Shown: piece after piece, positions 23,185 to 59,166 of the stretch | Position numbering within the stretch: position 1 is the first letter of the stretch | How the letters are laid out: every line of letters starts with the position of its first letter | DNA from: Leptoclinus maculatus | Taxonomy: Eukaryota; Chordata; Actinopteri; Perciformes; Stichaeidae | Reading direction: 5' to 3' | NCBI GenBank assembly: GCA_032191485.1 | Contig: JAVDOI010000007.1 | Coordinates: 23,180,387-23,244,386 of the forward strand | Length of the DNA: 64,000 nucleotides | The notes under the pieces: model-generated | Told to the model about the DNA's origin: nothing | Seen by the model: only the letters and a program-made list of their open reading frames with translations | The model's database searches: none | Translations under genes and position numbers: made by a program

Positions 23185-23415
23185 AATGCTCATGCCAGCA
23201 TGCTAATATGCTCACAATGATGATGCTGCCAGGCTGATGTTCACTGCGTTTACCATCTTAGTTTAGCATGTTAGCATGCTAACTTTTGTCAGTTAGCACT
23301 GAACACAAAGTGCAGGTGAGGCTGATGTGGATGTTATTAGTTTCGCCAAAGTTATTTCAATTCACCCGGGAGGGATTCATCCACAGGGGACCATGAATGT
23401 CCGTACAGAATTCCT
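23185..23415 (-). repeat. Dispersed repeat, opposite strand to 8835-9030
   Basis: Shows TAGTTTAGCATGTTAGCATG, GTTAGCACTGAACACAAAGT, TGAGGCTGATGTGGATGTTA and GGACCATGAATGTCCGTACA. These are consecutive landmarks of the same fish repeat read in the other orientation. Confidence 0.6.
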
Positions 23416-24762
23416 GACTTTGCCATCACTAATAAGATGTTTACTTGAGCTAAGGGTGATGTTTCAGGATGTCTATGAAACATACGATTTGGTAAAAATC
23501 TAATTCTGTGTACAGATCGGCCTTGGAAAAAACAAAAGATCAGAATTGACTATGAAACTGACAGAGATACTTGACTGTGATGTTTGCAAATCAGTTTAAC
23601 TGAAAATATAATCAACGGAGGAGTGTTTGAGTGTACCAGCAAGCAGAGAAATATTTGCGCTCTGTCTGCTTTGATTATTCAGTCATGGGCTACTTCAACA
23701 ACTCTCTGGAATTTGATCTGTCTCCAAAAAAAATCTGACGTTTAAATATTTTCTCTCCTTCTTTGCAAGAGACAGAGGAAACAAAGCTCTCTGTGCAGTT
23801 TGTAATGAGCCTTTGATAAAAAAAGCCTTCTGACTTCACTCTGAACCGCGTCAAACATCTGAATGTTGAAAAGGCTTAGAGGGGATACAACCTTACACAC
23901 ACACACAATCAAACCAGACAGAACGCGTGTTTGGCTGAATTAACCGCAGAATAATTACTTAAAAATATTGGTTTTGCCTTATCTTATCCTGATGAATGTT
24001 ATTTTCCAGAATCAGCATGATCAGCGTTTCACACACGTGGAATGCGTCCCCACTACAACCACAGTCAGCAGGGTGATTCAGGAAGTTGCTGAGTGTTTTC
24101 CTTTTATTCCCACACCTGTATGGACTTCTTCCAAGCGACTGATTTTTCATTATACCGACTTATTAGATTAACAACCTGACAATTAGGCTCATACAGGACA
24201 GGGAGAGCACTTAGTGCTACAAAGACGTCTATCAAACCTGACTTAATGTTTCAGAAAAAGGTTCATTCACTTTCAGTAATGTGAAGGTGGGTGGAAAGCC
24301 TAAATTCTTCCAAAGTGGGGAAGAGCAGTGATTTGAAGCCCAGTCACAGCTTTATTGATTAACTAAGTAGCAGCAGTCACATCCAACGGTATTTGGGCAG
24401 TAACACAGGTTTTTATGCTTCCACTCTTCATCCGAGGCTAAATCTTACTTTGAAATACACAATTCACAGAGCGGACAGAAGGGATTTAATACCAGCGAAC
24501 AACGTCGGCGCCCCAGCTGGCTGGTGTGGCCGTTGGAACTGAAGTGATATTTCAAACTGTTTTTAATGCCCACACAGATATCACACCAATCTAATTACTG
24601 GAGAAGACAATGTCAGGTGGTAGAAACTCACGTCCCCAGAACAAAACTAATGGAGACGTATTATGGAAAAAAAATCTTCTTTTTGGTTCAATTTTGCCCA
24701 AATAGGAACAAAAGCTAAAGAAACCGTTTTTTTTTTTGTACCTGTATTTTCATCCATACCTA

Positions 24763-25063
24763 TGGAAGCCCATTTCCGCCAGCAAAAAAAAAAAAGAAAG
24801 ATCACAAAAAAAAAAATAAAAAAAATAAGATCACTAAAAAAAAAAAAAAATAGTACCGGTAACTTAAAAAAAAAAAAAAAAAAAATAGGATCACAAAAAA
24901 AAAAAATAGTAACTTAAAAAATTTCAATTTTGTGAATTAAATTTTTTTTTTTTTTTTTTGTGAATTCATTTTTTTTTTATTTTTTTTTTTTGTGAATTCA
25001 TTTTTTTATTTTTTTTTGGTTATCTAATTTTATTTATTTTTTGCTGGCAGGAATGGGCTTCCA
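24763..25063. mobile_element. TA-flanked terminal-inverted-repeat element (MITE-like), ~301 bp
   Basis: The left end reads TGGAAGCCCATTTCCGCCAG then A-rich; the right end reads CTGGCAGGAATGGGCTTCCA, its inverse with two mismatches. Both ends abut a TA dinucleotide (24761-24762 and 25064-25065), the likely target duplication. The interior is almost only A-runs then T-runs with GATCAC and GTGAATTC motifs, so the whole element can fold back. No transposase. Related to the structure at 47173-48319. The superfamily is not assigned. Confidence 0.7.
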
Positions 25064-25159
25064 TACATACCAGAGGAGCCGCTAAAAACCTGCAATGTGA
25101 TTGGAAAAATTTGAGTAAGTTAAAGGACATTTGTGGAAATTTGGGTGATTTTCTTAGAG

Positions 25160-25330
25160 TTAGATGAGAAGATCGATGCCACTCTCTGCTGTCTGTACGA
25201 TAAGTATGTAGCTGGAGCTAGCAGCCGGTTAGCTCACTGTAGCTTAGCATAAAGAATGGAAACTCAAGAGTTTAAACAAATCTTCCTTCCAGCACTTCTC
25301 AAGCTCACTAATGATGCCACTATTGGCTGA
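25160..25330 (+). repeat. Dispersed fish repeat ('GCAGCCGGTTAGCTTAGC' family)
   Basis: Contains GATGAGAAGATCGATGCCAC, GCTAGCAGCCGGTTAGCTCA, TAGCTTAGCATAAAGAATGG and CTTCTCAAGCTCACTAATG, matching from memory a very abundant percomorph element. Confidence 0.65.
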
Positions 25331-26119
25331 AACTGCAACCAGATAAGAAATACTCATAGTCATTATGACACTCTGGACCTTGTGCGGATTAAACAAATGA
25401 GTCCAAACATGTTAATTAGGAGCCGTTTCCCTGTGCTTCCACTCTGTTTAGAATACAGATGCGAGAGTGACATAAACAACGCTGCTTAATGCCTGATAAC
25501 TTCTACTCTAGGAGTCTCAATGTCATAAATGTGATTCATCTTGTGATACTTTATTTTTACGATTCTCTCTCCAGCCCGCTGCGTTTTCGAGGCATCGCCG
25601 GGAGAAGTGAGCTGTATTTGGCAGCAGACTGCTCCGACCACACACACACACACACGCATTCACCATAAAGTCAGGCAATCCATTTCATGATCCATTCTGG
25701 AAATATTGGTGCGGTGATACATTAAGGTGTAAGCCACCGCTCCATCCAGGATAGAACCATTTCGATAGCGGCAGAGGGCCTTTAGGTGTTACATTAGACT
25801 CACAGAGCCACACGTCTCATCTAAATGTCTTCATCTAAGTGCTCTCAGTTCTCTTGATGTAATAACACTTTTCTTTCAAGGAGTTCAGGGTGGACGCAAT
25901 GGATGAGGAAGGTGGTGTTAGGGCTGTGTGTGTGTGTGTTTGTGTGATTGTGTGTGTGTGATTGTGTACGTGCAGAGGCAGGGGAAGCCCATGACCGGGA
26001 GCGAGAAAAAGAGTCGGTGTTAAACGAATGGCTGAGATGATTGCGAGTGCTGGTGGAGGAATTGAATTCTGAGCAGGTCGTATTTCAGCCCGGCCCGAGG
26101 AGGAGGCGAGAGTCCCAGT

Positions 26120-26223
<104 letters not shown>

Positions 26224-27825
26224 CTCTTACCTCTACTGCCAAGCCACTTCACACAAACATCCAGCATCACTAGAAAGCTGCGGGGAACACACTTGAAGAG
26301 TTGGAGAGTTACTCAAGTGTTGAGGTCATGTTAAAAATATATATATATATATATTTATTTATTTTTTTTGAGGGAGGGGGAGTTTGAAATGTCAAAAGCG
26401 AAACCGGATGTTTTTTTTCCTCTTTTGGATTCTGAAAGTGCTTCATCATTATTAAATCACAGCTTTCAGAGGCAGAAAGTCGACTCCCACACATCTCTTA
26501 ATTAAAGTAAAAAGCTTTCCTGGTAATCAGTACACTTTACATTTTTGAGATGGAGTACAGAAAGGAAGCCAAGAAAAAAAATATATATATATCTATATCT
26601 ATACACACAGTATAATCAGCACGGGTGGCGGGAAACAGGATCACAACCAGCTCCAAAAGCCACAGACACCCACTCAATCTAAAACCTCTGCAAGCCTCAC
26701 AGACCAACCAGCATACATTCTGTGATTTTCCGGTGCCATTATCTGCATCACTTTATAGGATTAACATGCGTCCAAAGCAACATTCAAACCCCATGTGGCA
26801 TCTTTATTCTCCCAGCGAGACACTGATTCCAAACCTTTTGATCACTGTGACCAGTTAAAGCAAAGCAATGTCTGCTCATCACTCTTTTTTACAGGTTGCG
26901 AGCTGCAACCAATTGCACTCAATGCCAACAAAAAGCAAAAAACAATAGAAATATGATGTTTTGGGTTGGGTTGGGAATCTGTGAGTGACACACAAGCAAA
27001 CGCACTGTTGGACTTGACAGTATATACAATCAGGACTTAGTACTTTCTGAGCAGTTCTTACAAAGCTGTTTGTTTCAGGATCAAATGAAACATTGAAGTT
27101 TTTTTTTTTCAAAATACATCAATATTCAGCAAAATTAGGTAGTGGAAATATTATTGTTGTGATAATAGTATACATTTTATTTATTTTTACTATTATTACA
27201 AATTTGACTCTTTCCACTATGTGCAGCATATACACTCTCTCACCCTGGATTGGAAGCATACCCGGTCTTAAATGTTTTCCCTAAGCATTCAAGGCATAAA
27301 GATTAATAGCAGCCCTAAAAAAAGTAAAGTCTATTACGCAAACAAAAGACTGCCTGAGCCTGACTATTCCACATCCCTAAAGCTGCCCATCAAAGCTGCA
27401 CTAAGTTTTTCAAGGCCACAGTTTTCAGTTGGAGTTCAACAGAGTGGTTCTGAATGGACAGCTCCGGGGTGCCATTTGTCATCATTCCTTGAACCCCAAC
27501 GTACAACCTGCTCCTGGTTCAGGTCGACTTGCGATGCGCATCAATATTTGGGTTGACTGAGATTGGTTTGGAGTCGCGGAAACGAGAAAAGCCTGCCATC
27601 CCATCCCGTCTGCTGAGATGCATTCACACCGCGCAGCTAAATGCCTCGCGCTTAAAATGAACCCCTTCACTGTCAACAAAGAAGCAGAAGAGACCAAAAA
27701 AACAAAAAAAACGCATGCAAGTCCCAAGTCTCGCCATGATGCATGTTGCGTGTTGTGCACAGAGGAGTGCGGGGCGCGCAGCGGCTCATGGCAAGTGGTC
27801 GACGGGTCGAGCACGCATTTCTTAC

Positions 27826-28150
27826 CCGGAGTTTTCTTTTGGTGCAGTAGGGAGGAAGGAGCAGGAGGAGGAGGAGGAGGAGGAGGAGGAGGAGGGGGGT
27901 AGACCAACTCCACCGCTCTCCCTTCTTCAGGCGCCTCTCTCCATACAATGACACCGGTGCCGGTCCGGTCTGTGTGTCCCGGAGGTCTAGTGGACGGGAG
28001 GGAAAACGGCGTTCACAATCCCGTTTTCAGCGCATATCCGGCCAGCTGGAGGAGGAAGATGAGCAAAAGGTGGATGATGAAGAAGAGGAGGAGGATTTAT
28101 CTTCCACTCGGAGGTGACCGGCTGTTTGTGCTGCCGCTCGCTGGAGTCTG
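27826..28150 (-). other. syt12: Candidate syt12 non-coding first exon / promoter region
   Basis: The minus strand has a strong donor CTCCGG|gtaagaa at 27826, preceded by GC-richer low-complexity sequence with a (CTC)n run (27863-27893) and, further upstream, a (CTG)7 run (28312-28334). This is the only good promoter-like region between syt12 and the peak1 3' end. It would give an 8.8-kb intron 1 ending at the 18992 acceptor. The right boundary is a guess; there is no transcript evidence. Confidence 0.35.
27863..27893 (+). repeat. (GAG)n trinucleotide run
   Basis: About ten GAG/GGA units. On the minus strand this is (CTC)n lying just upstream of the candidate syt12 exon-1 donor. Confidence 0.95.
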
Positions 28151-28311
28151 AAGAGCTGCTGCCAGAGGCATATTTCTGTACGAGCCGCAGCTCAACCCCC
28201 CGACCGACCGACTGCAGAAAGAAAGAAAGTCCCCACCCCTGCAGCGCAACTTCCACCGCCGGGCCGCTCAATAACACGACCACCGCCTCCTCCTCCTCCT
28301 CCAAGGCTCCA

Positions 28312-28334
28312 CAGCAGCAGCAGCAGCAGCAGCA
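28312..28334 (+). repeat. (CAG)7 trinucleotide run
   Basis: Short CAG tract in GC-richer sequence upstream of the presumed syt12 first exon. No coding frame supports it. Confidence 0.9.
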
Positions 28335-28419
28335 CCGAAGAAGACCTGCGGGCTGCACACACGTACACACACGTGCACACACGCGCACATATCCCGGTAT
28401 TACGCAACGGGTGCATGGG

Positions 28420-30440
28420 TAGGTGGGTGGGGTATTTTAGGGACACCCAAACTTTTCTTCCTCATCATCCCTCCTCAAACTGGCGCCCACAAACAAACCC
28501 CAGCTTCTGTCCCAAGAACAAAGCTCTCTTCTCTTCTTCATCACCATGTCAGCTGTTGGGGGATGATTCAGTGTGAAATTACATAACTGTAGATACTGGA
28601 GGTGGGCAGGGTGCAGCGATGACACCTCTGATAACACACTCATGTTTAGTCATCCTCTCATTGTGGCAACTTAAACTATAGGCCCACTCCTCAGGCTGCT
28701 GCCATGCTGTGTGAAGCCACTTCTCATTACACTTAAGTCGTTAAGTAACTTTTATGAAGGGTTTATAATTATGTATTTGTGTTAATACATAATGTATTAT
28801 TCCTTTATGCATCACTACAGTCAAAGTCTGTTAATTATTAATGTATGGGACTCTTTTACTTTGATCAAACGTTTAATTCATCTGGCATCTTATTAAGCAG
28901 AATGTCAACATACAGTTTTTCAAATGACGTGTTTGATTAGTTGATGAAATATGATGCGTGATCAAAGTTGTTGTTATTGTGACTGGTGAGCAGTAGTGAC
29001 TCTCCTCCACTTTGCTGTCATCCTCAACCCGCTGTGATCATTCAGTCCATCATCCACTGTGTCTTTAACTCACATTTCTACCTTCATCTTTAGTTGAGCT
29101 TCCGTAACAGATGGTAATATATTTTTCATTGTTACCCTGCTGATAGGAGATCAGCCCCCTGACCCCCGGTCTGGCCTGCAGTGACCTCATTCAACTAGAT
29201 TATTGATTAAGTATCACAATACCTAAACATACTGGAGCCTCACTCTGGATCCAGACTGATGAGCATGATTACTGCCAACAGAAAATACTCACCACAGCTT
29301 AAAGCAGTGGATTTCAAATAGGTCCTCCTGGACAGGTACATAATGTACAAACCTACATCAAATGTACCGTAGAACAGGATGCAGTTACTGCAGATACTGT
29401 GCTCTGGGTTTTTGTTTGGTGGCCATGTTCTCGGCTGCAGCTGTGACACTGGATGACGGATGAAGACAGAAAAACAAACAGAACAGGAGGAGCAGGAATA
29501 ATGAGACGAGGACTCTTTGTTTGCCAACAGCTGTGCAGTCTGATCACACAAACCTCTGCCAACCGAAACTCCACTTGAGGTATTTCCCTGACGTGCAACG
29601 TGAAATACACTAAATCTGAAAGGTCAGAAATAAAGTAATAGAGTCAAGACAGTGTAGACAGCATCACCTGGTTAAACGTTGTCATCATGTAGATGCTTGG
29701 ATACATTGTTGCTTTCACGTTCGTCCTGCAAAATGAGAGTCAAAGTAAACTAACAGTTTATAACAGCAGGAGAATGGTGCATTCTGGGTTTTCTTTTGCC
29801 TTTTGAGTGTCTCCATCTGGTGGTGGAGCTACTGTAGTGATGTTGGCCGTCATTGTCAGCCACTCAGCTTTGTATTAAAACAGATACAATGTCAATAACA
29901 TGTTTTAGTTAGACGTACATATGACTTTTGTTACAATGCTCAATTAGAGTCCCCTAACTTTGCTGGTCAATAACGTGCAGGGAAGAAATGTCGTGCTTTG
30001 GGGTTGTTGTTGGGAACTATAACTACATCTGAGTGTATCTTTCAATCTTACATCCAGTATTCTAAAAAAAACACCCATGATATGTGTAGACATCAGAGTT
30101 AAGATTGAATTAATAACTAAATAACTCTCTGGACTCCCACACTGCTCTCAATCTCTGAGATACACAGGCAGCAGAAAAACACAAGAAGTTCAGGTTTCTC
30201 TTGAGCTCTTCGGTTGATGTTCCAAACCCCGGAGAAGATTAATATGTTCCCAGTTTTAGTATGGTCACTGTAAATAATTAAAAGGCTCATTATCAGCCCA
30301 GGGCTTGTCGACGGTTCCTATTTTGCTGAAATCAGTGGACTGATGAAATCTGTAGCATCAGTCAATGACTGGAAACAAAAGGTTTTTTACTGCATAAACG
30401 ATTTATAATCTACCCAAGTACACAGCAATAACACAATGGC
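28420..30440. other. Intergenic between syt12 5' region and peak1 3' end; no gene seen
   Basis: AT-rich, without recognisable exons or long repeats. The open frame at 29353-29610 (minus) lacks any family signature. Confidence 0.5.
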
Positions 30441-30833
30441 ACAAAGTATATATATAAAAACATATATTTATTGTTCTGTTACTGTTGGTTAACTTGATCA
30501 ACAATAGATGGTGGCAGGCCGGGAGACGAACTGTACACATATTAATAGAAAGCCTTTAGAGAGCTTCGGTTTTTCTGTTCAGTGGCAATTAACAATGCAA
30601 AGAGAGAGAGAGACGGAGGAAACAAACAGTGTTCGCTGTCGGCCGCACAGTTGATGAATTTAATGGTGCGCTCAAAAGTCATCCCTCAGCCTCTTTTCAA
30701 AGTGGTTCATCTCCTAGGCAGATACCTTGACAAGAGGGGTAAAAATACTGTACATTGTTCTGTGTATTCGCCGCACTGCTTGAAGAACGAGATGTGTTTC
30801 ACGTATCCTTTGTTCAGGACAGTGATAACTACT

Positions 30834-30853
30834 CCCCCCCCCCCCCCCCCCCC
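30834..30853 (+). repeat. Poly-C run (poly-G in the peak1 transcript)
   Basis: About 20 C within the presumed distal 3' UTR of peak1. In RNA it would be a G-run. Confidence 0.9.
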
Positions 30854-33119
30854 TTTGTCCGAGGTCGAAGAACATCAAGTAAAAGCTTTAGAAATGGATG
30901 AATGGTATTTAGACTCTCTAAAGACAGAAATAGAGGTGCTCCGTACTCGACAAAATAGTGTGTGGATTAAAATAGATAAAGGTTATATATATTTATACTA
31001 TGTATACTATATAAAGGCTTGAATCTCCAGATTCAAGGACAGCCACCAGTGCTGTCCACACACATTCCTTCGCACACAAAGCCTTTAAACGCAGCAACAA
31101 TCTCACACCTGCTTTGTCTCTTTCTGTGTTCCGCTCCATGGACCATAACGTCTCGCACTAGTACTGTACGTCTGCAGTAAAAGGATCACAGTATCCTGAC
31201 CCCCCCTCCCCCTCCCCCCCTCCCCAGAGCAAACATAACGTAAACTTGAGAACGCAGTCTGAAAGCCTCGTCCGCCTGGAGGCATATCAAGGGGACATTT
31301 TACTCAGAAGTAAACAGAGCTCTGTTAAGTTTTGAGCTAAGATGCTTTCCGGGGTGTTTGATCATCATAACAACAAATAAACCCACGTGTATTGATTTCT
31401 ACGAGGAAGCAGAGGCTTGTGTACATGCGACACTGACTCCAGGCTGGAAGGTACAGATCAATAACCCAGAGCTCATTTCATTAAAGCAGAATGAACGGGT
31501 TGAGCGACGAGCAGCGAGCGTCAATGCAGCATCTGTCGTCCTATTGGCCGGAGAACAACAAACGCGGACGGCGAAGGAGGCGGGAGGAATGGGGAGCGAG
31601 TCTCAGTGGCTGAGTTTCTCTCGGAGGCTGTGGTCGATCGTCCAAAGAGTTCATGCGTGAGACAAAGTGGTTCAGCTGGAAGATGAGTGCGTCTCCGAAA
31701 AGCGCACCAGACCAGGTCCAAATGTCCGTCACAGTCCAGGCAAACTTTTACATTCCACACGCTGCAAAACAAAACCAAATCCAGTTCTCAGTCTCTCCCG
31801 CGTCACCGTGCTCTCGGCCTCCATCGAGGAGCGCCGACGGTCGGACCGAATGTGCAAATGTCATCCGTGAACTTGACAAAAATCAACACCATGGACAAAG
31901 AACCGTTTGCAGTCCCTGAACACATCCCCGTCTCCCATCCACTGTGAGAAGCTCTCCACACCGAACTGGTTCTGAATTTGCAGAATTTGAACTGAAGTGA
32001 ATCAGTTTATGTGCCACAAAACTAATGGAAGAGAGGATTAGTGTTCATACGCTGTTAGCTAACGGATATGACAAACAGCGATACTCATTGCACATACTCC
32101 CACAAGAAACCAGACCAGCAGGCGGGGCAGTTGTGTCCCGTTTGAACTCCAAAAAGCGTCTAAAACCTCCGAAAACTCCTCAGTGTTCATCACCTACCTC
32201 GTCCAAAGCCCTGTGCAGAAGTGTTGAGCACGGCGTGAAACAAGAGCTTTAAGGGTCAACGTTTGTTCATTTCAACTCCAGACTGGCTTAAACCATAAAG
32301 ACTGACATGTCAGAGAGTGTCTGCTGTGCAAGTTTTGGGAGTAACAACAAATCTAGTTACTGTAACCATGTACTCATGTCTGACTGCATTTTGTAATAAA
32401 CTATAATACACATTTCTGGTAAAAAAAAAAAAGTATCTCTAGCTGCCTAAGTGGACAATTTGTGGCAGATCTTTGGCTTCAGTGGTCAAACATATTTCAC
32501 TTTTGCATCAGTCTAAGATAAGAAATATCTCACTGTGATTAGATTTTGAAGACCAATCCATCAATGGATAGAACGTTTCTTTTGAACTTTCTTCTTCTTC
32601 CCGATTCCCTTCATTTCATATGACCTCCCTTCATCTTGACATATTTCAAATCTGTCATGAATAGTTCAGTTAAATCTCAATTTCTTTCTAAAGTTTCCTT
32701 TTAAAGTACTTTGAGGGAATCTAACTTTGCTTTAGAATATTAATGTGTAACACAAAAAGAAATCTGAAATGTATTCCATTTGACAGCGACCATGCAAACC
32801 ATCTCTAATCTGTAGCCATCACAACTCTGCACTCTTACAGAGTTTAGCTTAAAAAAAACAAAAAAACATGACAATTTAAAACCCCTCACACATTTGGTAA
32901 AATCTCTTCAATCTAGAACTGGTGGAGTGTTTTTAACGCATGATGGAGTGAACAATGAATTGGTGTCTGTAACAGTCTGTGGATCGTCTTGTTCATGAAG
33001 AAAAACACAGACATTTGCACAACCAGCTGTTCAGTTCTCGGTGAAGCCCTGTGGCTGCTGCAACAACAAAGCTGACTATTAGCTCACATCACACATTAGC
33101 GTCAGCAGAGGGACCGCAC

Positions 33120-33140
33120 GGGGGGGGGGGGGGGGGGGGG
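33120..33140 (+). repeat. Poly-G run (poly-C in the peak1 transcript)
   Basis: About 21 G beginning some 40 nt past the peak1 stop codon, so the mRNA would carry a C-run right after the coding region. Confidence 0.9.
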
Positions 33141-33181
33141 AGTTGGATCTGTTGCCATAGTAACAGCTGGCCGGAGGGAAC

Positions 33182-56395
<23,214 letters not shown>

Positions 56396-56517
56396 GGCTG
56401 CTGGTCCGGTGAGTCAGTGGACAGGAAACCCCTCCATGAAGCTACTGGCTACAGGAAGTGACTGTAGTGCAACAATGATGAACACTATTCAAGCCTCAAA
56501 TGTGGGGGATACTGCAC
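56396..56517 (-). other. peak1: Probable 5' UTR part of peak1 first coding exon
   Basis: Upstream of the ATG, the strongest acceptor is a long pyrimidine tract ending CTCCTTTTCAG at 56518-56520, which puts the exon start at 56517 and gives 122 nt of 5' UTR. A nearer CAG just before the ATG could also serve. Earlier 5' exons were not recognised. Confidence 0.45.
56414..56437 (-). other. Short upstream ORF in peak1 5' UTR (7 codons)
   Basis: ATG at 56437 followed by GAGGGGTTTCCTGTCCAC and TGA, encoding MEGFPVH, ending 18 nt before the main start codon. It matters only if the exon begins at 56517 as proposed. Confidence 0.35.
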
Positions 56518-59141
56518 CTGAAAAGGAGAACAGGAGAAAATGGTATAAATCAATTGAATTTTTCTTCAATTAAACATTTATTTGATATATTTTTGCCACA
56601 AATACATCATCTAAACTAACTGCACAGAGTAGTTAGAAACTTAGTTAACCAAAATATTGAAATAGAACTAGAAGGGAACTAGATCCCACTATACAATTAA
56701 TACACTTTCACACACAGAGCTGAACTGAAGTAAAGAGGATACATTGGGGCAGAAAGAGGCACATAAACTAAGTGAGAGAGAGAGAATGAATTAGGATGGT
56801 AGTGCTACATTTTCACCATTAGGTGGCAAACTTCCTCTACATAGCAGCCAGTCTATCCAGCGGGGCAGTCATCTGTCTCTTCCTACACCCTCAACTGGAC
56901 CGGTAAGAATTGAAAAAGCAAAGGGGCAGACAGGAAGAGGATTAAGAGAGCTTATTCCTGAATCGCTGTCCTGTGTTGTTGTAGGCCGTTTCAGCAGGGC
57001 TTAGGTGAGATAAAGGTACTGATACTACACATTGAATCGAACACTTAATGTCCTAAATCCTATGAACTAGATCAATTACATGGAAAATGGAAATCAGGAG
57101 TGCTCCAGCTGAATTCACATGCACTGAAGTCTGACAGGTGGCAGTCAAGTCTGAATGTAGATTAGTTACATATTTAGTTTTGGCTGTTTCCCAACAAACT
57201 GGACTTGAAATTCAACAAGTGGGAGAAGTGCTTGTGGGTACTTGGTCCTCTAAAAGTGGGGGTCTATGTATTTAAATGGATTAAATTTCTACACTCTTGA
57301 GATTAGATGTGAATGTAAACAACCAAGAATCTAAAAGTTGGCACAGAGTAAGTTATTAAATCTAAAAAGCACGAGTATATATACAAACAAATATGTCACT
57401 CTCCTTCTACTGTACTACATATTGGCGATAAGCTGTCAGCCATCAACAATCACACGTGTGGATATTTAAAAAAATGGTTCCAAATGTCAACTAAAATGAA
57501 AGGTTTAAAAAGTCACACCATTCAGTCTTTGCAAGATAACAAAGACTGACATTTTAAAACTGGAGCACAAGCATGGCATCAGGTTATCGGCACCAGCACA
57601 GTCATATCAGACATATCCTGTTTTCTTCTGCCGCCACGTCCCACACCCTTTGGTTATTACCCAGTGCAAAAGTACTGAAAACATATTCAATTAAGACTAC
57701 CAACACTTTGGATGAAATGTCTGGGTGCACCACTTATTTGCTGTATCAATCCATTTATAATAAGTGCCATGTTGCTTAAATAACCAGTTCAAATGAAGTA
57801 GTTACACAAAAGTCTGTTTGATATCACACTTGAATCTGTATGTTACATGAGCTGGTACTGTTTCCACATTATTTCTGCAACTGAAGCCTGCTCTGGGCAG
57901 ACACTTCAAGGAGAGTGGATGGGAAGAAAGTGAGGTCAATTAATGGCATACAGGAAACAAAACTAATAAAAAAGCCATTAAACATTACAGAATACACAAT
58001 TTGGTTCTTGTGAGATAATCCCCTTTTCCCTCAAGCGCATCAAGATGAGCAGCATAGTGTGGTCTGATAATAAAGTCTCATCTTACTGTGGTTGTTACTG
58101 TTGTCTTGTTGAAATTGTGTTATTACAGTGATTCTATTGTCGGTCTAATGAACCATCAGTCATACCGATGCAGTCGAAACCAGTTAACTGACATTTCAGT
58201 TCTCAGTTTGTTTCAGTTCATTCAAAAATGGTATTCAACCAAAGCCCATGAAACTCACTCAAAACATGAGGTGGGATTCAAATGCATGGCTGACATTTAA
58301 ATTGAATAGATTTCGGCCTCTAGATTTTGTAGATACAAGGTTTTAAAGATTTGTATTTAGCGATTGATCGTTCCCTCTAGACCACAAGACTATAGTTGTC
58401 TGCTGTACCAACCAAAAGAGAGAAAACACACACAGCTCATCCTAAAGGAAAGGGACAGGCAAGATATTACAGGCGTGCAACTGCTATTGACTATTCTCCT
58501 GGCTGCTAGAAGGAATCTGCTTTTCTTCCATGGAGACATGTCAATAGTTTAGAGCTCCTTCCTGTAGCCAGGAAACCTGATTAAGTGATATTTGCTGAAG
58601 TGCTATTTCATCTACTGGCTGGGGTGAGATAGCTCATTCAGCTCTGTTCGACGTAAAGGATTATTATGCAGCACTTGAATACAGAATTGAATCTGAGGAG
58701 ATAAACCGGGCACATACTGCAGTGTGAGATATCTCCGAGAGATGAACTTTTAGATATTGTTTCACTTTGGATAATGATAAATCAAAACAATAATGGCCGC
58801 ACGAACATTGCCCAGTGAATCTTTAAAGAGTGGAACATACAATAACTGGAAAAATAAGCGTATACAACACTGGCCCTCCATCTCTTCCATTCTGCTATAA
58901 TTCAAGAATGTGTGTCGTTTCACGGGTGACCCAAACCTCCACTTCATCAAATGAAGCTGGGACTATGCTTCACTGTGGTGCTGATATCGACGGGGGCTCC
59001 TCGCATCCATCTAACAAGGTCATAGGTGTCACATCCTGCACGGAAGGATGTTACCATGAAAACACCCCAGACCTGCCCGGGGCCAGACACAATGAAGCAG
59101 GAACTCCTGAATCAAACTTTGCTGACCGAGCCGCGACGGGC

Positions 59142-59166
59142 GGGGGGGGGGGGGGGGGGGGGGGGG
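59142..59166 (+). repeat. Poly-G run of about 25
   Basis: Uninterrupted G homopolymer, G-quadruplex capable. Confidence 0.9.

Larger units (their letters stand above)
30467..33181 (-). other. peak1: Probable peak1 3' UTR
   Basis: Sequence downstream of the peak1 stop runs about 2.7 kb to an AATAAA on the minus strand (30467-30472), followed by T/G-rich text (TGTGCCATTGTGTTATTGC). It is mostly repeat-free and carries two long homopolymers (33120-33140 and 30834-30853). Family knowledge: mammalian PEAK1 also has a multi-kilobase 3' UTR. The cleavage site is inferred only. Confidence 0.45.

Noticed and set aside
27482..28446. Multiple proline-, leucine- or glutamine-rich frames
   Set aside because: They result from GAG/CTC and CAG triplet runs in a GC-richer promoter-like region; no conserved protein is visible.
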